NCBI GenBank assembly: GCA_007133715.1
Contig: SLMF01000124.1
Span: 1 to 9,367, forward strand
Origin: Planctomycetaceae bacterium
GTDB taxonomy: Bacteria > Planctomycetota > Planctomycetia > Pirellulales > Pirellulaceae
DNA length: 9,367 nucleotides
Reading direction: 5' to 3'
The notes under the pieces are model-generated. The model was given only the letters and a program-made list of their open reading frames with translations, searched no databases and was not told where the DNA came from. Position numbers and translations under genes: made by a program. Positions 1 to 5,907 of the stretch are shown piece by piece. Each line of letters opens with the position of its first letter. The stretch's first letter is position 1.

Positions 1-1047
1 GACAGCGGCGTGGAGATCTGGAACTTGTTGGAAGACCGTGAAATCGCGCACGTGATGCTGGTCGGCGTGCATACGAACATGTGTGTCCTGGGCCGTCCGT
101 TCGGTCTGCGGCAGATGGTCCGGCATGGTCGGCAGACGGTGCTGGTCCGCGATCTGACCGACACGATGTACAATCCGCAGCGTTGGCCGTACGTCAGCCA
201 CCACAGCGGCACGGACTTGATTGTCGAGCACATCGAGCGGCATGTCTGCCCGACGATCACCAGCGACCAGGTCTTGGGTGGCGAGCCGTTTCGTTTCGCC
301 TCGGACCAGCGTCCGCACGTGGTGCTGGTGCTGGCGGAGGACGAATACGAGACGGAAAGCACGTTGACCGAATTCGCCCGCCGTCATTTACAGCGTGATT
401 TCCGGTTGAGTTACGTGTATGAGGACACGGAGGACCTCCATTCGTTGCCGGGCATTCAGGACGCATGCGATCCGGACGTGGTGGTGCTGAGCGTACGGCG
501 GCGGATTCTGCCACGCGATCAGTTGGCGGTTTTCCGGCGTTGGATTGACGAAGGCCGGGCGGTGGTCGGTTTACGAACCAGCTCGCACGCCTTCGCTCTC
601 CGCCGGGGCGATCCGCCGGAGGGTCACGATGTGTGGCCGGAGTTCGATCCCCAGGTGCTGGGCGGCAACTACCACGGCCATCACAGCAATCGGCGGCCCG
701 AGGATCCTCCCACGCATGTGTGGGCGGTGGCCCCGGCGCGGGCCCACCCGATCCTGCAGGGTTTTCCCGAGCAGGAAGTCACCAGCACCTCGTGGCTCTA
801 CAAAACCCGGCCTTTGGAAGAGGGCGCCCAGCTGCTGATGATGGGACGCGTGGGCGAGGCGCTGCCGCACGAGCCGGTCAGCTGGACATACCGTCATGCG
901 GGCGGGGGCCGCGTGTTCTACACCTCGCTGGGTCACCAGGACGATTTCGCCTGCGAGGTCTTCCGGCGACTGTTGGCGTACAGCATTTACTGGGCCGCCG
1001 ATCAAGAACCTCCCGCTACCCTGGCCGATTCCCCGCCGCGTCCTTAG
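1..1047 (+). CDS. Isochorismatase-family hydrolase fused to ThuA-like domain (5' partial)
   Basis: The frame is open at the left edge, so the N-terminus is missing; 348 residues are visible and they end at TAG. Residues ~12-75 match the C-terminal half of the isochorismatase/cysteine hydrolase fold: the segment LVGVHTNMCV carries the presumed nucleophile (Cys about residue 28), followed by the strand VLVRDLTDTMY. From about residue 103 to 333 a ThuA-like (trehalose utilisation, class I glutamine-amidotransferase-like) domain follows. It shows the early strand HVVLVLAEDEYE, a GGNYHGHH segment, HPILQGFP, PVSWTY and the closing GGGRVFYTSLGH. The Asp and Lys of the cysteine hydrolase triad would lie upstream of the window. 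ThuA-domain proteins are often linked to sugar catabolism, but no substrate can be named. The gene is followed 61 bp later by a sugar isomerase-like gene on the same strand, so the two may be co-transcribed. The domain order is clear; the catalytic role is inferred. Confidence 0.85.
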   Translation, partial: DSGVEIWNLLEDREIAHVMLVGVHTNMCVLGRPFGLRQMVRHGRQTVLVRDLTDTMYNPQRWPYVSHHSGTDLIVEHIERHVCPTITSDQVLGGEPFRFASDQRPHVVLVLAEDEYETESTLTEFARRHLQRDFRLSYVYEDTEDLHSLPGIQDACDPDVVVLSVRRRILPRDQLAVFRRWIDEGRAVVGLRTSSHAFALRRGDPPEGHDVWPEFDPQVLGGNYHGHHSNRRPEDPPTHVWAVAPARAHPILQGFPEQEVTSTSWLYKTRPLEEGAQLLMMGRVGEALPHEPVSWTYRHAGGGRVFYTSLGHQDDFACEVFRRLLAYSIYWAADQEPPATLADSPPRP

Positions 1048-1108
1048 CGGCAGTTGCCTGACTTGAACCAGACCCCTGTTTCCTGATCCGCATTTTCGGA
1101 GCACCGCC

Positions 1109-1990
1109 ATGCAGACATTGAATCGCCGCACCTGGTTACGTACCTCGGCCGCCGCCCTGGCCTGGGCCGCCGCCCCGCGTGGGTCGGCCGCCGACTCCGC
1201 CGAGCACGAGGCGCCCCGCTTCCGCATCGGAGCCTGCGACTGGTCGCTGGGCCGTCGCCAAACCCCCGAGGCTTTCCACGTGGCCCGCGAAATCGGCTTG
1301 GACGGCGTCGAGGTCAGTTTCGGAGAACCGGGCGCCCCGCACGACCTGCGCGAAACGGCCGTCCGCGAAAACTACTTGCAGACCGCGACGGAAACGGGCG
1401 TCCAGATCGCGTCCCTGGCTATGGGAATTCTCAACAACATCCCCTACGCCACCGACCCCCGCACCGAAGCCTGGGTGGCTGATGTCGTCCACGTGATGCC
1501 GCAACTGGACGTCCGCGTCTGCCTGCTGGCCTTCTTCGGTGCCGGCGATATCCAAGGCGATCGGGACAAGCAGGCTGAAGTCATCCGCCGACTGAAACGC
1601 GTCGCCCCGCAAGCGGAACAGGCGGGCGTCGTGCTGGGGATCGAAAGCTGGCTGAACGCCGACGATCATCTGCGGATCCTGGACGCGGTCGATTCGCCCG
1701 CCGTGCAGGTGTACTACGATGTGGCCAACATGACGACCCGCGGCTACGATGTGCCCGCCGAGATCCGCCAGCTGGGAAAGGAACGGATCTGCCAGATCCA
1801 CATGAAGGAAAACGGCTCCCTCTTGGGTCAAGGCGAAGTCGACTACCCGGGCGTCCGCCAAGCGATCGACGCCATCGGCTATTCCGGCTGGCTGATCATC
1901 GAAGGCGCCACGGTCCGCGACAAGAGTCTGGTCGACTGCTACCGGCACAACCGCGCGTTCCTCCAGGAGTTGTTCGCCATCACCGGCTGA
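1109..1990 (+). CDS. Sugar phosphate isomerase/epimerase (xylose isomerase-like TIM barrel), Tat-exported
   Basis: This is a 293-aa protein of the AP-endonuclease-2/xylose-isomerase-like TIM-barrel superfamily. The ATG is preceded by GGAG with 7 bases of spacing. The N-terminus NRRTWLRTSAAALAWAAA (Arg6-Arg7) is a twin-arginine signal ending near an Ala-rich stretch, so the folded enzyme is probably exported by Tat. The barrel begins at about residue 38 (RIGACDWSLG). A Glu-Asp-His-Glu set spaced as in this superfamily is visible: Glu179 in GIESW, Asp204 in YYDVANM, His231 in QIHMKE and Glu265 in IIEGA. These are the expected divalent-metal ligands of hydroxypyruvate isomerase or tagatose-epimerase type enzymes. 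Such exported copies are expanded in Planctomycetota and usually have unassigned substrates. Co-directionality with the upstream ThuA fusion suggests a shared catabolic role. The fold is confident; the exact reaction is not. Confidence 0.9.
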   Translation: MQTLNRRTWLRTSAAALAWAAAPRGSAADSAEHEAPRFRIGACDWSLGRRQTPEAFHVAREIGLDGVEVSFGEPGAPHDLRETAVRENYLQTATETGVQIASLAMGILNNIPYATDPRTEAWVADVVHVMPQLDVRVCLLAFFGAGDIQGDRDKQAEVIRRLKRVAPQAEQAGVVLGIESWLNADDHLRILDAVDSPAVQVYYDVANMTTRGYDVPAEIRQLGKERICQIHMKENGSLLGQGEVDYPGVRQAIDAIGYSGWLIIEGATVRDKSLVDCYRHNRAFLQELFAITG

Positions 1991-1991
1991 C

Positions 1992-2305
1992 CCCAGAAAG
2001 CGGGCACGCATCGTCTGCGAGGTAATCTTCGGCAACCGCACGACCACCACCTTGACCGACGGCTCGTACATCCTGGTCCGCTACGACGACTTCGGCCGCC
2101 AGACCGCCGAGATGCAGCAGATCGAGGGTCTGTACCTGCTCGACTGGTCGGCGGCCGCCAACGCGTTCCTCGTCAGCGTGTTTCGGCGTTGGCTCGTTCA
2201 GACGGCCGGGTGCTTTGGCAGACCGCCTGGCCCGGCGCGATGCGGGTGCCGTTCTTTGCCCGCGCCAACGGCGATTGGATCCGAGCAACTCCGGCCTGGG
2301 ACCGA
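1992..2305 (+). pseudogene. Degenerate fragment resembling a PQQ-type beta-propeller protein
   Basis: Two protein-like stretches in different frames abut here. From about 2001 to 2186 one frame reads smoothly (GSYILVRYDDFGRQTAEMQ, then GLYLLDW). From about 2189 to 2302 the frame shifted by one base reads SDGRVLWQTAWPGAMRV, then PFFARANGDWIRATPAWD. The DGRVLWQT element and the following segment resemble one blade of PQQ-like/WD40-like repeat proteins of planctomycetes. The match is from memory of the family and not from a search. The first stretch is not recognised. A single-base deletion near 2187 would join the two. After PAWD the resemblance stops abruptly, with no further blades and no start codon of its own, so this is read as a remnant of a larger gene. 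It directly abuts the end of the isomerase gene. Confidence 0.5.
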
Positions 2306-2315
2306 CGATGCAGAT

Positions 2316-2344
2316 GGGACAATTTCTACTGCACGCGGTATAAT
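2316..2344 (+). promoter_or_regulatory. Sigma70-like promoter upstream of the 600-aa lipoprotein gene
   Basis: A perfect -10 hexamer TATAAT lies at 2339-2344. Exactly 17 bases upstream is GGGACA (2316-2321), matching four of six bases of TTGACA. Transcription would start near 2351, giving a leader of about 110 nt before the ATG at 2463. It lies just after the point where the pseudogene resemblance ends, which fits a true intergenic region. No other -10 this good was noticed in the window. Confidence 0.5.
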
Positions 2345-2371
2345 TGCAGCAACGCGTGGTGGCCCATGATG

Positions 2372-2441
2372 CCGTCACGCCCCGCTGACGGGGGTAGGCC
2401 GCAATTGTGTTGCGGACTTCCCGGTTGTTCGCACCCCTACC
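2372..2441 (+). promoter_or_regulatory. Possible structured 5' leader (three short stems)
   Basis: Between the predicted transcription start (~2351) and the ATG at 2463 there are three perfect 6-bp inverted repeats. Stem 1 is CCGTCA (2372-2377) with TGACGG (2386-2391). Stem 2 is GGTAGG (2393-2398) with CCTACC (2436-2441). Stem 3, nested inside stem 2 and stacked directly on its 5' arm, is CCGCAA (2399-2404), loop TTGTG, TTGCGG (2410-2415). No poly-T follows, so it is not an obvious intrinsic terminator. It matches no riboswitch known to me. Short stems arise by chance in GC-rich DNA, so this is tentative. Confidence 0.3.
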
Positions 2442-2462
2442 ACGGATAGCTGAAATTTGACC

Positions 2463-4265
2463 ATGAAGCGACTATTCGCCGATTCACATCCTGCAGAGCT
2501 GAGGCACATCGACGTCCTGTGTACTTCTTTGGGGGGGGCAATCCCGAGGTATCGAGCTGCCATCGGCCGGGGCTTGCTGTTGTTGCTGGTGGTGTTGGTT
2601 CCGGTTGGTTGCGGCCCGCGCGATCCGCGTCCTCGCGGCACGGCAACCGGGCCGTTGATGCAGGCCGATCGCGATTATCTGGAACGGGCAGTCGATTACT
2701 TGGGCCGACTGGAGGTGTTCGATCAGCAGCAGGGCAAACTGCAGACCGCGTACTATCTGAACCGCTGGCTGGATACGGTGGCGGATGATGCGGATTGGCA
2801 GGCCACGGGGGTCTTGGACGATCTTCCCGAGCATCTGCGAACGATCGGTCCGTTGAGGGATCTGGACAAGCGGCAGATCACGACCGAGGACGTGTTGTAC
2901 CTGCGGGAGGCGTCTTGGATGCGAAGTCTTGCCGAGTGGGTCACGGAGGCGGCGAGCAGTCAGGTTTCGGACGAGTGGTGGACGGAATTGGAGGCAGCGC
3001 GGGGTGAGCCGCATGCGTATGATGTGTGGGTTGCCTGGCAGCTGTTTGACTGGACGATCCGCAACATACAATTGGAGCCGTTGCTTGACCACCCGGCTGG
3101 AGGACCGTACGGGGATTCTGCTGAGGTATTGTCGCGGGCGGAACCGGGCCCCGGTTATCGTACCTTTCCCTGGCAGACCCTGATGTTCGGCCGGGGCGAC
3201 GCTTGGCAGCGGGCGCGGGTGTTTGCCGGTTTGGCCCGCCAAATGGAAGTCGACGTGGTGATGTTGGGCATCCGAGAAGAGGGGGAGCGTCCGCGTCCGT
3301 GGTTGCCCGCGGCGTTGATCGATGGTTGCTTGTACCTGTTTGACACTCAACTGGGGTTGCCGATACCGGCGGAGGGGGTCACGGGGGTGGCGACGCTGGA
3401 GCAGGTGCGTGCGGAACCGCGGTTGCTGCGGCAGTTGGATGTGGGTCGCGAGCACCGTTATCCGGTTTCGGCGGACCAGTTGGAGCGGGTGGTGGCGTTG
3501 CTGGATGCCGCGCCGCAGGCGTTGACGTTGCGGATGCTTCTGATCGAGCGGCAGCCGACCAGTGGTCCTCCTTTGGCGTTGTCAATCCGTCCGGAGCGAT
3601 GGGCCGAGCGTTTGGAGCCGTGCGGTTTGGCGGGTGTAGAATTGTGGGAAACGCCCTTCGAGACATGGATATATCGGCTTGCTTTGGAGCGGCGTGCTCG
3701 AGAGGACGTCCAACTGATGCGGGGGCTGTTCTTCGAGGAGTGGATTCTTGGCGAGGACACCCCACTGACTCAGGGTCGGCAGCAGCATTTCCGCGGCAGA
3801 TTCGATTCGGAGGACGAAGCCGAACTGGAAGGTGCCAAAGCCCTTTACCTCCGCGCCCGCGTTCCCGACTCGATGATCGAGCAGATCCCCACCTCCCCGC
3901 GGGTCCAACAATCCCTGGGGATCGTGCGGGGACGCCAGAACGATCCGGAGTGGGAAGCGCATTTGAAACACAGCCAGCAGATGGTGATCCGCACCAAACA
4001 GAACGCCAGTTTCTGGCTGGCGCTGATCCACTTCGACACGGGCCGTTACGAAGATGCCCACGACTGGCTGAAGCTCCGCTGCTTGGAGGCTCACGAGGAC
4101 GGCCCCTGGACCGCGGGCGCTCGTTACAATCTGGCTCGCGTACTGGAGCGGTTGGGGCGTAAAGAAGCGGCCCGCGAGTTGCTGCTGCTGGACGATTCCC
4201 CGCAACAGCACGGCAACTTGCTGCGCGCCCGGGCGTTGCGCGAGCAGCTGGCAGGAGAAAGCTGA
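2463..4265 (+). CDS. Putative lipoprotein with transglutaminase-like core and C-terminal TPR-like repeats
   Basis: This is a 600-aa envelope protein of unknown function. ATG 2463 is chosen over TTG 2457. Neither has a clear Shine-Dalgarno sequence, and TTG 2529 is a third option that would give a more usual signal length. A hydrophobic stretch (residues ~37-49, GLLLLLVVLVPVG) precedes Cys50, a probable lipidation site, although Pro at -3 makes the lipobox atypical. Residues ~187-300 resemble a planctomycete transglutaminase-like domain: WQLFDWTIRNIQL, GRGDAWQRARVFAGLARQ, then DGCLYLFDTQLGLPIP. The position where transglutaminases carry Cys appears to read Ala-Trp, so it may be non-catalytic. 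Residues ~515-598 form TPR-like helix pairs (NASFWLALIHFDTGRYEDA, then YNLARVLERLGRKEAA). Eight consecutive G bases occur at 2531-2538. Synonymous codon use changes from G/T-ending to C-ending near 3770. It converges on the walJ-like gene, 31 bp away. Confidence 0.8.
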   Translation: MKRLFADSHPAELRHIDVLCTSLGGAIPRYRAAIGRGLLLLLVVLVPVGCGPRDPRPRGTATGPLMQADRDYLERAVDYLGRLEVFDQQQGKLQTAYYLNRWLDTVADDADWQATGVLDDLPEHLRTIGPLRDLDKRQITTEDVLYLREASWMRSLAEWVTEAASSQVSDEWWTELEAARGEPHAYDVWVAWQLFDWTIRNIQLEPLLDHPAGGPYGDSAEVLSRAEPGPGYRTFPWQTLMFGRGDAWQRARVFAGLARQMEVDVVMLGIREEGERPRPWLPAALIDGCLYLFDTQLGLPIPAEGVTGVATLEQVRAEPRLLRQLDVGREHRYPVSADQLERVVALLDAAPQALTLRMLLIERQPTSGPPLALSIRPERWAERLEPCGLAGVELWETPFETWIYRLALERRAREDVQLMRGLFFEEWILGEDTPLTQGRQQHFRGRFDSEDEAELEGAKALYLRARVPDSMIEQIPTSPRVQQSLGIVRGRQNDPEWEAHLKHSQQMVIRTKQNASFWLALIHFDTGRYEDAHDWLKLRCLEAHEDGPWTAGARYNLARVLERLGRKEAARELLLLDDSPQQHGNLLRARALREQLAGES

Positions 4266-4296
4266 GCCTTGTCCGCGGCGCTGGAGCTTGGGAACA

Positions 4297-5064
4297 TCAG
4301 ACTTCGAGAACCTCGGAGGCGTGGTCGCGAGTCGCCACGAACAGTTCGAAACGCGGGCCCCACATACGGCGGTGGGTAGCTTGTGCCAGTTCGGGACGGT
4401 TGTTATCTGCCGAGAGGTGAGCCAAGCAGGCCCATTGCAGGCGTTTGCCCCGGATCGCCCGCAGCAACTCGCCCGCCTCCTCATTGGACAAATGTCCCCC
4501 CGGCCCGCGAATCCGGCGTTGGAGAAACTCCGGATAACGGCCCTCGGCCAGCAGTGTCGGATCGTAATTGCTCTCCAACACCACCGCATCCAGGGTATCC
4601 AGCAGGGGGGGCAGTTCAGCAAAAACGTGCCCCAAATCGGTCAGGATCCCCACCCGGTGCCGCGCATCCTGGATCACAAAGGCCACCCCGTCCGCTCCGT
4701 CATGCGGCGTGGGCAGCGTATGCACAACAACGTGACCAAACTCGACAGGCGAACCGGGCACCACTTCGCGAACATCCTGCATTTGCCCCAAGTGCAAGCG
4801 TCGTTGCGCCGCTTGCATCGTTCCCCGTGTGGCGTAGACGGGAACCCCGAATTTGCGTTGAAAAACGCCCATGCAACCGGCATGATCCCGATGATCGTGC
4901 GAAACCAGCAAGGCATCGACGCGGTGGATGTCCCGTCCGTGCGTCTTCAGCCGCAGCTGGGCCTGCCGCCCGCTGATGCCGGCATCGACCAGCAGCCGCA
5001 CGCCGTCTGCCTCGACGTAAAAGCAGTTTCCGTGACTCCCGGATTGCAGGGCGATGATTTTCAT
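4297..5064 (-). CDS. yycJ: MBL-fold metallohydrolase, YycJ/WalJ type
   Basis: This is a 255-aa cytoplasmic metallo-beta-lactamase-fold hydrolase of the YycJ (WalJ/VicX) family, members of which have been described as phosphodiesterase or exonuclease-like proteins. It opens with the family signature LQSGSHGNCFYVE. The metal motif is SHDHRDH (His56, His58, Asp60, His61), followed by His121 in TPHDGADG, Asp143 in LTDLGH and His216 in LAHLSADNN. ESNYDPTLL, RYPEFLQRRI and GGHLSNEEA are also family hallmarks, and the length is usual for the family. All ligands are present, so the enzyme should be active. The ATG (5064 to 5062) lacks a good Shine-Dalgarno sequence. The walRK two-component genes that accompany it in Firmicutes are not nearby. 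It diverges from the zinc-ribbon/STAS gene across a repeat-bearing spacer. The nucleic acid substrate is inferred from the family. Confidence 0.92.
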   Translation of the reverse strand: MKIIALQSGSHGNCFYVEADGVRLLVDAGISGRQAQLRLKTHGRDIHRVDALLVSHDHRDHAGCMGVFQRKFGVPVYATRGTMQAAQRRLHLGQMQDVREVVPGSPVEFGHVVVHTLPTPHDGADGVAFVIQDARHRVGILTDLGHVFAELPPLLDTLDAVVLESNYDPTLLAEGRYPEFLQRRIRGPGGHLSNEEAGELLRAIRGKRLQWACLAHLSADNNRPELAQATHRRMWGPRFELFVATRDHASEVLEV

Positions 5065-5116
5065 GGTGAGCTAAGATGTACCGCACTCGGCAGCGTTTAG
5101 CAAGCCAGCCAGCCGA

Positions 5117-5158
5117 AAAGAAGTATAAGCTTTCCACCCGCAAAGAAGTATACTTTTT
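5117..5158. repeat. Repeated 11-mer and overlapping palindrome in a divergent promoter region
   Basis: AAAGAAGTATA occurs at 5117-5127 and again, identical, at 5142-5152, a 25-bp period. The second copy runs into the perfect palindrome AAGTATACTT (5146-5155). On the minus strand each copy contains TATACT, a five-of-six match to a -10 box. The proximal one (5127-5122) would suit transcription of the walJ-like gene with a leader of about 50 nt. On the plus strand TATGAT at 5173-5178 could serve the STAS gene. The palindrome lies about 35 bp upstream of both inferred start sites, a plausible shared operator or activator site. The repeats are seen; the function is inferred. Confidence 0.4.
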
Positions 5159-5198
5159 GCCGCGAATCAAGGTATGATTGAGGTAAAGGTTGCGTGTT

Positions 5199-5222
5199 GG
5201 CCGGCCGACCGGTCGGCAGGCC
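5199..5222. repeat. 24-bp near-perfect GC palindrome in the STAS gene leader
   Basis: A palindrome is centred between 5210 and 5211. The inner 14 bp, GCCGACCGGTCGGC (5204-5217), are perfect. One mismatch (5203/5218) is followed by four more matching pairs on each side. With no spacer at the centre it looks more like a dimeric protein-binding site than a looped RNA hairpin. A hairpin with a CCGG loop is still possible. It ends 43 bp before the ATG of the zinc-ribbon/STAS gene. Confidence 0.45.
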
Positions 5223-5251
5223 GTCGCGTGACGAGTCGCACCTCTCGATAC

Positions 5252-5258
5252 GGGGAGG
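5252..5258 (+). promoter_or_regulatory. Shine-Dalgarno sequence deciding the STAS gene start
   Basis: GGGGAGG lies 7 bases before ATG 5266, among the best ribosome binding sites in the window. It supports the ATG over the in-frame TTG at 5194, which would put the 24-bp palindrome inside the coding sequence. Confidence 0.7.
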
Positions 5259-5265
5259 ACACAAC

Positions 5266-5784
5266 ATGAGTTGCGCAACATTTCCCGACTTGGAACAGCG
5301 GGGCCAACTGTCTTTTCAATGCCCGGTTTGCGGAAACCCATTGCCCCATTTGGTAGCTCTTCCGCCCTTCGATGCACCGTGCTCCGACTGTGGTTTCGGC
5401 CTGTGGTGCCGCCGAATACCTGTTTCGCAGGGGGTGTACTTGGAATCCGTTTCGGGGAAGACTCCCGAGCCGAGCGAAGTGGATCGGTTGATCGAGGCGT
5501 TGCCCCGTACGGTACGAGACCTGCGAGTCGTCTTGGATTTGGGCCAGATGCACTATGTATCGAGTTTGTTTGTGGCACGTTTGGTCACGATGAACCGTCG
5601 GATTCGAACGCTGGGGGGGCACTTGGTTTTGACGGGGCTGCAGCCGGTGACTGCAGAGATCTTCCGCCAGTTCCACCTGGATCAGCTATTCGAGATCGAG
5701 TTTTGCGACGCCCCACCCCCGTTAAAGTCTCCCTCGTCGTTGCATTTTTGCCGCAGCGAGGATGAGAAGACAGCGCGATTGTAA
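5266..5784 (+). CDS. Zinc-ribbon/STAS domain protein (anti-sigma factor antagonist-like)
   Basis: This is a 172-aa soluble protein. The N-terminus has a four-Cys zinc-ribbon pattern: CPVC at residues 19-22 and CSDC at 39-42, with an extra Cys48. Residues ~55-150 form a STAS domain with the central strand RVVLDLGQMHYV (~87-98), then SSLFVARLVTMNRRI (~99-113), GGHLVLTGL and the final helix EIFRQFHLDQLFEI. STAS proteins of the SpoIIAA type bind anti-sigma kinases and are switched by phosphorylation of a Ser at the start of the second helix; Ser99 or Ser100 sits there. The usual 'DSSGLG' context is replaced by 'VSSLFV', as in several planctomycete relatives. No partner kinase, phosphatase or sigma gene is visible nearby. 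The zinc ribbon may add DNA, RNA or protein binding. The domain call is confident; the regulatory role is inferred. Confidence 0.85.
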   Translation: MSCATFPDLEQRGQLSFQCPVCGNPLPHLVALPPFDAPCSDCGFGLWCRRIPVSQGVYLESVSGKTPEPSEVDRLIEALPRTVRDLRVVLDLGQMHYVSSLFVARLVTMNRRIRTLGGHLVLTGLQPVTAEIFRQFHLDQLFEIEFCDAPPPLKSPSSLHFCRSEDEKTARL

Positions 5785-5907
5785 CAGACATGCTGCCTGA
5801 GCCAGTCCGACGCGAGCCGTTGCCGATGTTTGGACGAATTGTAGCAGTAGTGGCTCGAAACGGGGCTATCCCGATTCCCCTGGGTCTTGAAGAAGGGAAG
5901 CTTGGTG
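5785..5907. other. Intergenic spacer with no recognisable gene
   Basis: This 123-bp stretch lies between the STAS gene and the secreted-protein gene. Short frames here (for example from 5790) do not look like protein. ATTGTAACAG (5779-5788) and ATTGTAGCAG (5838-5847) are near-identical decamers, but no convincing promoter pair or terminator hairpin was found. Confidence 0.4.

Noticed and set aside
1136..2071. 311-aa minus-strand open frame opposite the isomerase gene
   Set aside because: The plus strand has a Tat signal, metal ligands and a ribosome binding site. The antisense frame has no family likeness and is expected in GC-rich codon-biased DNA.
2484..3455. 323-aa minus-strand open frame opposite the lipoprotein gene
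   Set aside because: It is Arg/Pro/Gln-rich, shows no domain pattern and reflects the strong GC bias of the coding strand.
4288..5100. 270-aa plus-strand frame over the walJ-like gene
   Set aside because: The minus strand has the full YycJ motif set; this is its shadow.
5194..5265. N-terminal extension of the STAS protein from TTG 5194
   Set aside because: ATG 5266 has a strong Shine-Dalgarno sequence, and the extension would translate the GC palindrome.
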